Part shown: in pieces, positions 1-5,723 of the stretch
Layout of the letters: every line of letters starts with the position of its first letter
Numbering within the stretch: the stretch's first letter is position 1
Assembly (NCBI GenBank): GCA_946482115.1
Contig: CAMLQP010000179.1
Coordinates: 1-6,192, forward strand
Reading direction: 5' to 3'
Origin: an uncultured Comamonadaceae bacterium
Lineage (GTDB): Bacteria; Pseudomonadota; Gammaproteobacteria; Burkholderiales; Burkholderiaceae
DNA: 6,192 bases
Made by a program: the position numbers and the translations under genes
The notes under the pieces: generated by a model
Seen by the model: the letters and a program-made list of their open reading frames with translations, nothing else
What the model was told of the DNA's origin: nothing
The model's database searches: none

Positions 1-142
1 GTTCCAGCCGCACCAGGTCCGACAGCTGCACCTCCAGCGGCATCGTGCAGCAGTTGGCCGCGCAGCTGTCGCACAGACCTGCGCGGTAGCGGGTCCAGGT
101 GTCCAGGCGGTCAACGTCAACGATGGCGATGGGGGAACGCAT
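1..142 (-). CDS. YkgJ-type cysteine-cluster protein, N-terminal part (gene runs off the left edge)
   Basis: Reading the minus strand from an ATG at 142 down to 140 gives 47 open codons to the window edge. The peptide begins MRSPIAIVDVDRLDTWTRYR. It contains C24-x2-C27-x3-C31-C32 (LCDSCAANCCTMPLEV), followed by a typical SDLVRLE segment. This spacing is the hallmark of the YkgJ / UPF0153 family, small proteins thought to chelate zinc or an iron-sulfur centre, with no firmly established function. The four cysteines are seen directly; metal binding is a family inference. The start is the only ATG ahead of the motif in this frame, but no good Shine-Dalgarno sequence precedes it, so a slightly different start is possible. 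The gene is transcribed away from the rest of the window and is probably unrelated to the molybdenum enzyme operon. The remainder of the protein lies outside the window. Confidence 0.8.
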   Translation of the reverse strand, partial: MRSPIAIVDVDRLDTWTRYRAGLCDSCAANCCTMPLEVQLSDLVRLE

Positions 143-795
143 GGGGTGGGATTGTGCCTGCGTGTAATTCGGGTCGCTGCGCTGGATAACACTTGGGCCA
201 TACTCACAAGACAGCCAATACCCCGCTGTCCACCCTTCCCACCACAAGGTCCGACGAGTGAGCGCATCGCCCAAAAGCCATCTCAGCGAAACCGACATCT
301 GTGACCGTTTCATCACGCCCTCAGTGTGAAGAGGAAGCTTTGATGGAGCAGCGAGCAACACCGAGACAGCTTGGGAAGCGGGTGACTAGGGGTGAAGCCT
401 CCATCGCGTTGGTCATCCATCTTGAAGGGACGTGCTGTGATCGAGGCTCAGCACCTCAGCAGGCGATGGGAGTCATTCAGGTCGGTGCAGTGCTCGCTAC
501 GCCCGCGGGAGAGGATCTGGGTGGGTGCGGCTCGCCAGCTTGAGGTCGGTGCTGCAACCACCTTACCCGTTGTTATCGCCAGACTGGTGAAGTGGATAGA
601 GGACTTTTGCAAAGCCGTTGATTTCTGGGCCTCGCGGGGGGCATACGACCGTTATCCACTGCAGCAGGACCGTGCCGTACCGGTTCTGTTGAAACCACCC
701 CGGGCTTCTTGAATTTGCTCGCACTGTATGGAACCAATGCATCCAAGCATCGAGTGTGGGCGCGTCGGGTTGAGTCAAGATGTGGTGCACCCGGC
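143..795. other. Long gap without a recognisable gene, GC-poorer than its surroundings
   Basis: This stretch lies between the divergently oriented YkgJ-type gene and the promoter of the AraC-type regulator. Hand-counted 60-base lines (301-360, 541-600, 601-660) are 53-57% G+C. Comparable lines in the large-subunit gene (3601-3660, 4021-4080) are 67-82%. Short open frames exist, for example 301-543 and 392-712 on the plus strand and 563-790 on the minus strand. None has a convincing ribosome binding site, a family motif or the codon bias of the neighbouring genes. I see no tRNA, CRISPR array or paired terminal repeats. It may be a decayed gene, a remnant of an insertion, or simply a long spacer that includes the YkgJ gene promoter. 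Confidence 0.6.
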
Positions 796-824
796 TTGGC
801 GTCAGGCCAGTCGCTGAGAATAAT
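796..824 (+). promoter_or_regulatory. Predicted sigma-70 promoter of the AraC-type regulator
   Basis: A -35-like hexamer TTGGCG (796-801) is followed after exactly 17 bases by the -10-like hexamer AATAAT (819-824). The second hexamer matches TATAAT at five of six positions. Transcription would begin around 831, leaving a leader of about 54 nt before the GTG at 885. Spacing and position fit well, but this is a prediction by eye. Confidence 0.45.
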
Positions 825-872
825 GGTCATCCAAAGCAAACGCTTTCCTACCGGCCCTCGTCGCCTTACCCC

Positions 873-877
873 AGGAG
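873..877 (+). promoter_or_regulatory. Ribosome binding site fixing the GTG start of the AraC-type gene
   Basis: AGGAG lies seven bases ahead of GTG 885. It is the best Shine-Dalgarno match in the upstream part of this frame, and it selects the GTG over the in-frame ATG at 780. Confidence 0.7.
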
Positions 878-884
878 CCTCAAC

Positions 885-1763
885 GTGTCATCAGCCATCA
901 AGATCTTTCAAGGGCGCTTCGGTCGAGTGGCCCTGCTTGACATGGATGCGCCGCTGGTTGGGCACGCCCATCACCACTGCCACATCCTGATCAAGGCGGG
1001 CGGTGCGGACAGTGCGTTCAGTGTGCGCGGTGAACGCGCACCGCTGACAGACGACACGGCTGTGCTGGTCAATGCGTGGGAGCACCACGCGTATGAACAT
1101 GAGGGGCCTCCTGATGCCCGCACGGTGATCCTGGCGCTCTACATCGAGCCTGGCTGGCTGGCCGAACTGCAGCGATCGCTTGCGCTTTCAGGTCATCCGC
1201 GCTTTTTTCCCGAGCCTTGTGTCCGGCTCACCGTGGCCACCCGAAAAATGGTCGAGGAATTCGTGCTTGAACTTTGGTGGGACGACGAGGTCTCTCCAGG
1301 CCGGCTGGAAGACCTGCTGTTCAACCTCATCATTGCGGTGGTCGAGAGCTATTCGGGGTGGCGGGACTTGGCCAGTCTTTTGCGCACCAAGCCACCGGTG
1401 GCAATGGACCCCCGCATTCGCCAAGCGATCGCCCTGATGCGCAGGGACGTGTCCCGCGAGCTTGATGTCGATGGCCTGGCGATGGCCGCCGGCCTTTCCA
1501 GGGCGCACTTCTTCAGCCTGTTTCAGCGCGACACGCAGGTGACGCCACTGGTGTACGCCAACGTGCTGCGTTTTGAGGCGGCCGTCCAAAGGTTGACCCA
1601 AACCGCAGAGCCTGTGGGCGATGTGTCTCACGAGCTGGGGTTTTCGGCGCCCAGCCATTTCTCGCGTTTCTTCCGCGCGCACCTGGGCATCACGCCCAGC
1701 GATTACCGGCGCAAGGTCAATTTGTTCGAGCCTCCGCGTGGGCCGCGCTCGGACGTGATCTGA
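885..1763 (+). CDS. AraC-family transcriptional regulator with N-terminal cupin sensor domain
   Basis: The product is a 292-aa DNA-binding regulator, a usual length for cupin-type AraC proteins. The N-terminal half reads as an AraC-type ligand-binding cupin: a histidine cluster HAHHHCH at residues 27-33, a conserved glycine pair at 39-40, then WEHHAYEH at 65-72. A helical linker follows (about 115-175). The C-terminal domain has two helix-turn-helix units. The first is at about 193-224 (LDVDGLAMAAGLSRAHFFSL). The second is at about 243-276, and its GFSAPSHFSRFFRAHLGITP segment is the classic AraC signature. The frame stays open back to ATG 780, but residues encoded by 780-884 do not look like the family, that ATG would lie upstream of the predicted promoter, and AGGAG sits seven bases before GTG 885. 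It lies 148 bp upstream of and co-oriented with the molybdenum hydroxylase genes, so it is probably their regulator, most likely an activator responding to the substrate or a relative. The effector is unknown. Confidence 0.9.
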   Translation: MSSAIKIFQGRFGRVALLDMDAPLVGHAHHHCHILIKAGGADSAFSVRGERAPLTDDTAVLVNAWEHHAYEHEGPPDARTVILALYIEPGWLAELQRSLALSGHPRFFPEPCVRLTVATRKMVEEFVLELWWDDEVSPGRLEDLLFNLIIAVVESYSGWRDLASLLRTKPPVAMDPRIRQAIALMRRDVSRELDVDGLAMAAGLSRAHFFSLFQRDTQVTPLVYANVLRFEAAVQRLTQTAEPVGDVSHELGFSAPSHFSRFFRAHLGITPSDYRRKVNLFEPPRGPRSDVI

Positions 1764-1773
1764 GCCCCGCCGC

Positions 1774-1791
1774 AAAGTCATCAGACTTTTT
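1774..1791 (+). terminator. Weak hairpin with T-run after the AraC-type gene
   Basis: AAAGTC (1774-1779), a four-base ATCA loop and GACTTT (1784-1789) form a six-base-pair stem that ends in a run of five T, eleven bases after the regulator stop codon. The position suits a rho-independent terminator. The stem is short and two thirds A-T, however, so termination would be weak. It could equally be one of the protein-binding dyads of this intergenic region. Confidence 0.25.
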
Positions 1792-1797
1792 GGATAG

Positions 1798-1824
1798 CCG
1801 GCAGATGGAACGGACATTTGCCGG
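1798..1824. repeat. Imperfect inverted repeat, candidate operator
   Basis: CCGGCAGATG (1798-1807), a seven-base spacer and CATTTGCCGG (1815-1824) are complementary at nine of ten positions, with one G-T mismatch. It lies 88-114 bp before the start codon of the large subunit, in the only intergenic space ahead of the operon. A dyad like this can be an operator for a dimeric regulator or part of a leader hairpin. The repeat is seen directly; the role is inferred. Confidence 0.45.
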
Positions 1825-1831
1825 ACACCTG
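1810..1831 (+). repeat. Tandem 11-bp direct repeat, candidate AraC-type binding site
   Basis: ACGGACATTTG (1810-1820) is followed immediately by CCGGACACCTG (1821-1831), identical at eight of eleven positions and sharing the core CGGACA. AraC-type domains place their two helix-turn-helix units in successive major grooves, so two like half-sites one helical turn apart are a plausible target for the regulator encoded just upstream. Two copies with 8/11 identity is modest evidence. Confidence 0.35.
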
Positions 1832-1838
1832 CGATAAC
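1811..1838 (+). promoter_or_regulatory. Candidate promoter of the molybdenum hydroxylase operon (extended -10)
   Basis: GATAAC (1833-1838) matches TATAAT at four of six positions and is preceded directly by TGC, the TGn of an extended -10 element. A poor -35-like CGGACA (1811-1816) lies 16 bases upstream. Transcription would start near 1845, giving a leader of about 67 nt. The weak -35 fits a promoter that needs an activator. The direct repeats overlap the spacer, so the exact geometry is uncertain, and repression is also possible. Confidence 0.3.
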
Positions 1839-1900
1839 GCAGATTCTGCCTCCCTGCCGACACTGGCGCTGCACAAGAACAGCAGCCGCCACGTCGGCAC

Positions 1901-1905
1901 AGGAG
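1901..1905 (+). promoter_or_regulatory. Ribosome binding site fixing the TTG start of the large subunit
   Basis: AGGAG, within ACAGGAGACAAGA, ends six bases before TTG 1912. No ATG or GTG in this frame is better placed. The next conserved element, residues AWVGQRLERLEDDALLNG, begins only about 13 codons downstream, so little room exists for a later start. Confidence 0.7.
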
Positions 1906-1911
1906 ACAAGA

Positions 1912-4911
1912 TTGCACTCAGAACCCTCGCTGGCGGGCGCGGCCCGGCAGGCATGGGTCGGCCAGCGCCTGGAGCGCCTGGAAGACGATGCCCTGCTCAA
2001 TGGACGCGGCGCCTACGCCGATGACCTGGGCACCCGCCCCGGAACGCTCCACGCAGCGGTTCTGCGCTCGCCCCATCCCCACGCCCGCCTCCTGGCGGTT
2101 CACACGCAAGCGGCGCTGGCGCTCCCGGGGGTGCGGGCAGTCCTGACGGGCGCGGACGTACAGGCCTGGGCCCAGCCCTTCGTCGTCGGCGTCAAACAAC
2201 CCATGCAGCACTGGGCCCTGGCCGTGGACCGGGTACGGCATGTGGGGGAGCCCGTTGCGGTGGTCGTGGCCGAAGACCGGTACCTGGCGGAAGACGCGCT
2301 TGATCTGCTGCGCGTGGACTACGAGCCCTTGCCGGTGGTCAGCGACATCGCGCACGCCCTGCGGGAAGACGCCTGCCCGCTGCACGACGGGGTTGGCAGC
2401 AACGTGGTGTCAGACCGGGCGTTTCGTTACGGCGATCCCGATTCGGCTTTCTCTCAGCCGGGGGTGCGCACCGTGCGCACCACGGTGCACTACCCGCGCA
2501 ACAGCTGCTCGCCCATGGAATGCGCCGTGGTGATCGCCGAGCACCTGCCCGGCGACGAGGGCTATGACGTCACCTCCAATTTCATGGGGCCGTTCTCGCT
2601 GCACGCGGTGATGGCCATGGCGCTCAAGGTGCCCGGCAACAAGCTGCGCCACCGCGTGCCGCGCGACTCGGGTGGCAGCTTTGGCGTCAAGCAGGCGGTG
2701 TTTCCCTATGTCGTGCTGATGTGCCTGGCTTCGCGCAAGGCGGGCGCGCCGGTGAAGTGGGTGGAAGACCGGCTTGAGCACCTGAGCGCCGCCACATCGG
2801 CCACCGCTCGCCTGACCACTATCGAGGCGGCCGTCACGCCCGAGGGCCGCGTGCTGGCGCTGCGCTATGACCAGGTCGATGAGGTGGGCGCTTACCTGCG
2901 CGCCCCAGAGCCCGCCACCTTCTACCGCATGCATGGTGCCCTCACGGGGGCCTACGCCATTGACCACCTGCAGGTGCGCAACCGGGTGGTGGTCTGCAAC
3001 AAGACCCCCACCGGCCTGGTGCGTGGCTTTGGCGGGCCGCAGGTGTTTTATGCGCTCGAACGCCTGATGGACCGCATCGCGGTGGAACTGGCGATCGACC
3101 CGGTGCCGCTGCGCCTGCGCAACTACGTGCCGGCGCAGGCCTTTCCCTACACGGCGGCCGCTGGTGCCGTGCTGGACTCGGGCGACTATGTCCGCCTGAC
3201 CGAGATGGCCGTAGCCCAGGCCCATGCCCTGCAGCTGCCCGAGCGCCAGCGTGCCGCACGGGCAGCCGGCAAGCTCTATGGCATTGGCGTGGCGGCCATC
3301 GTCGAGCCCTCTGTGTCGAACATGGGCTACATCAGCACCGTTCTCACCGCCGAGCAGCGTGCCAAGGCGGGCCCGAAGAACGGGGCCATTGCCAGCGCCA
3401 CGGTCGCCATTGATTTGCTGGGCGGCGTGAACGTGACCATTGCCTCGGCGCCAGCGGGGCAGGGCCACATGACGGTGTGCGCCCAGGTGGTGGCCGATGC
3501 GCTGGGCTTGCACCCGTCGGCAGTGGTGGTGAACGTGGAGTTCGACACCGCCAAGGATGCCTGGAGCGTGGCCGCTGGCAACTACAGCAGCCGATTCGCC
3601 GGGGCGGTGGCCGGCACGGTGCACCTGGCCGCGCAGCGCCTGCGCGACAAGCTGGCCCGCATCGCCGCGGCGCAGTGGGGCTGTGACAGCGCCGACATCG
3701 GGTTCGAGGGCGGGCAAATCTTCAATCGCCGGCAGCCCGCGCAGTCACAGCCGTTCACGCGCCTGGCGGCCAGCCCTCACTGGGCCCCGGCCCTGCTGCC
3801 CGAGGACGAAACCCCCGGCCTGCGCGAGACCGCCTTCTGGACACCAGAGACGCTCAAGGCGCCCGATTCGGCTGACCGGGTCAACACCTCGGCCTCCTAT
3901 GGCTTTGTGTTCGATGTGTGTGGCCTGGAGATCGACCCGGCCACCGGCGCCGTCCGCGTGGACTGCTACGTCACGGCCCACGATGCTGGCCGCCTGCTCA
4001 ACCCGGCGTTGGCCGACGGGCAGATTCGCGGGGCCTTTGCCCAGGGGCTGGGCGCGGCTTTGCTGGAAGAGTTCCGCTACAGCCCGGACGGCAGTTTCCA
4101 GAGCGGCACGCTTGCCGACTACCTGATGCCCACCACCTGCGAGACGCCCGATCCAGTGATCGTGCACCTGGAGACCCCCAGCCCCTTCACGCCCCTGGGC
4201 GCCAAGGGCCTCGGCGAAGGCAATAACATGAGCACGCCGGTGTGCATTGCCAATGCGTTTGCCGATGCGCTGCGCCCCGTCCGCGACGTGGCGGATGTGC
4301 GCTTGCCGCTCACCCCCGACCGGGTGCTGGCCCATCTGCAGACCGAGGACCCACCTCCGCGCCATCCCGTGGCCAAGGCCCCGGCGCCGGCAGCGCTGCG
4401 CGATGGTTTGTCTCTGGCCGTGCAAGGCTCGGTGGACATCGCCGCACCGCCCGCCCGGGTGTTCGAGGTCTTGCTCGACCCCGTGGCGCTGGCCCGGGTC
4501 ATTCCCGGCTGCCATGCGCTGCAATCCGACGGCCCCAACCGCTACCGGGCCGACGTGACGGTGGGCGTGGGCCTGATCAAGGCGCGCTACGAGGCCCGCA
4601 TCACGCTCTCCGACATCGACGCCCCGCGCAGCCTGCGGCTCGCCGGCGTGGGCAGCTCAAGCCTGGGAACTGGTGCCGGCGACGGCTCGGTGCGACTGGA
4701 GGAGACGGCGGGCGGCACCCGCCTGCACTACGACTACAGCGCCCAGGTGGGCGGCAAGGTGGCCATGGTCGGCAGCCGCATGCTTGAAAGCGCGGCCCGG
4801 CTCATCGTGGCGCAGCTCTTTGAATCGCTGGGGCGACAGGCCTCGGGTGGCGTTGCCGCGCGGGCGTCGTGGTGGCAGCGGCTTTTGCAACGCCTGGGGG
4901 TGCGCTCATGA
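1912..4911 (+). CDS. Molybdenum hydroxylase large subunit (xanthine/CO dehydrogenase family) fused to a C-terminal CoxG-like SRPBCC domain
   Basis: This 999-aa protein should carry the Mo-pterin cofactor and the substrate site. Residues 14-145 form the N-terminal a/b-hammerhead domain (GRGAYADDL 31-39, HVGEPVAVVVAEDRYLAEDA 110-129). The cofactor-binding region (about 165-805) includes SPMEC (200-204), SGGSFGVK (253-260), RGFGGPQ (371-377), AGQGHMT (515-521) and GAKGLGEGNN (763-772), where E769 is the expected catalytic glutamate. A proline-rich linker (about 813-828) leads to a CoxG-like SRPBCC domain (about 833-975). That domain has VQGSVDIAAPPARVFEVLLD at 837-856, IPGC at 864-867, and a final helix containing KVAMVGSRMLESAARLIVAQ at 949-968. 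A basic, tryptophan-containing tail (WWQRLLQRLGVRS) ends the protein. Family large subunits are usually about 750-800 aa; the excess is the fused domain. No signal peptide is seen, so the enzyme should be cytoplasmic. The CO dehydrogenase loop AYxCSFR is absent, arguing against CO as substrate; N-heterocycles, aldehydes or other aromatics remain possible. The start is TTG, and the stop overlaps the next gene by 4 bp. Confidence 0.93.
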   Translation: MHSEPSLAGAARQAWVGQRLERLEDDALLNGRGAYADDLGTRPGTLHAAVLRSPHPHARLLAVHTQAALALPGVRAVLTGADVQAWAQPFVVGVKQPMQHWALAVDRVRHVGEPVAVVVAEDRYLAEDALDLLRVDYEPLPVVSDIAHALREDACPLHDGVGSNVVSDRAFRYGDPDSAFSQPGVRTVRTTVHYPRNSCSPMECAVVIAEHLPGDEGYDVTSNFMGPFSLHAVMAMALKVPGNKLRHRVPRDSGGSFGVKQAVFPYVVLMCLASRKAGAPVKWVEDRLEHLSAATSATARLTTIEAAVTPEGRVLALRYDQVDEVGAYLRAPEPATFYRMHGALTGAYAIDHLQVRNRVVVCNKTPTGLVRGFGGPQVFYALERLMDRIAVELAIDPVPLRLRNYVPAQAFPYTAAAGAVLDSGDYVRLTEMAVAQAHALQLPERQRAARAAGKLYGIGVAAIVEPSVSNMGYISTVLTAEQRAKAGPKNGAIASATVAIDLLGGVNVTIASAPAGQGHMTVCAQVVADALGLHPSAVVVNVEFDTAKDAWSVAAGNYSSRFAGAVAGTVHLAAQRLRDKLARIAAAQWGCDSADIGFEGGQIFNRRQPAQSQPFTRLAASPHWAPALLPEDETPGLRETAFWTPETLKAPDSADRVNTSASYGFVFDVCGLEIDPATGAVRVDCYVTAHDAGRLLNPALADGQIRGAFAQGLGAALLEEFRYSPDGSFQSGTLADYLMPTTCETPDPVIVHLETPSPFTPLGAKGLGEGNNMSTPVCIANAFADALRPVRDVADVRLPLTPDRVLAHLQTEDPPPRHPVAKAPAPAALRDGLSLAVQGSVDIAAPPARVFEVLLDPVALARVIPGCHALQSDGPNRYRADVTVGVGLIKARYEARITLSDIDAPRSLRLAGVGSSSLGTGAGDGSVRLEETAGGTRLHYDYSAQVGGKVAMVGSRMLESAARLIVAQLFESLGRQASGGVAARASWWQRLLQRLGVRS

Positions 4912-5723
4912 AACCGGCCATGTTTGACTATGTGCGTGCCGACAGCGCCGAGCAGGCGGCCTCTTTGCTGCAGCGCCATGGCGAAGGTGCGCGCATTCTG
5001 GCGGGCGGGCAATCGCTCATGGCGGTGCTCAACATGCGGCTGGCCCAGCCGGCCTTGCTGATCGACATCTCGCGCAGCACAGAGCTGGCCGCCATCGTGG
5101 TGAAGCCCGATTCGGTGCGCGTGGGTGCGGCGGTCACCCAGGCCCAGTTGCAGGCCCACCCCGAGGTGCCGCCCCTGCTGGCGCTGGCCTTTCCCTTCAT
5201 CTCCCACTTTCAGATCCGCAATCGCGGCACGGTGTGCGGCTCCATCGCGCACGCCGATCCCTCGGCCGAGTTGCCGCTGTGCCTGGTGGCGCTCAAGGGC
5301 ACGGTGCATCTGCGCAGTGCGCGCGGCGCTCGCCAGGTGCCCGCGCACGACTTCTTCACTGGGCTGCTGAGCACCGCGCGGCGCGCAGACGAGCTGATCG
5401 AAGCCGTGAGCTTTCCGCGCCCGGTCCCGGGAGAGTCTTTCGGCTTCGCCGAGCACTCGCGCCGCCATGGCGACTTTGCGCTGTGCGCGGTGGCCGCCGT
5501 GGTGAACGCCCACGGGCTGCGCGTGGCGGTGGGCGGCCTGAGTGACCGGCCCCACGCCTGCGAACTGCCTTCGCTGTCGGGCGCCGCACTCGATGAGGAA
5601 CTGAACGAACTCGCCTGGTCGCTGGACGTGCGGGACGACCCCCACACCAGTGCGGCCACGCGCCGCCATCTGCTGCGCCACCTGGCACGGCAGGCCATTC
5701 AGCAAGCACGGAGACAAACATGA
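4908..5723 (+). CDS. Molybdenum hydroxylase FAD-binding medium subunit (CoxM-type)
   Basis: This 271-aa subunit should bind FAD and pass electrons from the iron-sulfur clusters to the final acceptor. The N-terminal PCMH-type FAD domain (about 1-165) opens with MFDYVRADSAEQAASLLQRH. It has the flavin loop LAGGQSLMAVLNMRLAQP (31-48), then IRNRGTVCGSIAHADPSAEL (103-122). The C-terminal domain (about 170-270) is of the CO-dehydrogenase flavoprotein type, with GFAEHSRRHGDFALCAVAAV at 179-198. In the second flavin loop a cysteine (C110) stands where many relatives have glycine (TIGG). The length is normal for the family. ATG 4908 was chosen because its protein start matches the family and it overlaps the large-subunit stop as ATGA. 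The frame is open 39 bases further upstream, but that extension is not family-like. The overlap implies translational coupling. The acceptor (NAD, quinone or another carrier) cannot be told from the sequence. Confidence 0.93.
   Translation: MKPAMFDYVRADSAEQAASLLQRHGEGARILAGGQSLMAVLNMRLAQPALLIDISRSTELAAIVVKPDSVRVGAAVTQAQLQAHPEVPPLLALAFPFISHFQIRNRGTVCGSIAHADPSAELPLCLVALKGTVHLRSARGARQVPAHDFFTGLLSTARRADELIEAVSFPRPVPGESFGFAEHSRRHGDFALCAVAAVVNAHGLRVAVGGLSDRPHACELPSLSGAALDEELNELAWSLDVRDDPHTSAATRRHLLRHLARQAIQQARRQT

Noticed and set aside
604..614. Palindromic CTTTTGCAAAG as a possible insertion-sequence end
   Set aside because: No matching inverted partner, target duplication or transposase fragment was found in the window.
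392..712. Plus-strand open frame of 106 codons in the left gap
   Set aside because: There is no ribosome binding site and no recognisable family, its composition is atypical, and it overlaps another equally unsupported frame (301-543).
410..833. Ten-base direct repeat TGGTCATCCA at 410-419 and 824-833
   Set aside because: One shared 10-mer in a region of this size is not far from chance, and nothing else links the two sites.
780..884. N-terminal extension of the AraC-type protein to ATG 780
   Set aside because: The extra 35 residues do not resemble the family, that ATG lies upstream of the predicted -35 element, and the GTG at 885 has a well-spaced AGGAG.
1188..2000. Minus-strand open frame spanning the regulator and the intergenic region
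   Set aside because: It crosses two well-supported plus-strand genes and their control region, and it shows no recognisable domain.
2410..3717. Long minus-strand open frame (435 codons) inside the large-subunit gene
   Set aside because: High-GC genes commonly give long open frames on the opposite strand. The translation has no family motifs and is rich in His, Arg, Gly and Ala, while the plus-strand frame has clear conserved motifs throughout.
4734..5717. Minus-strand open frame opposite the medium subunit
   Set aside because: It is an antisense shadow of the coupled large and medium subunit genes, with no motif or ribosome binding site.
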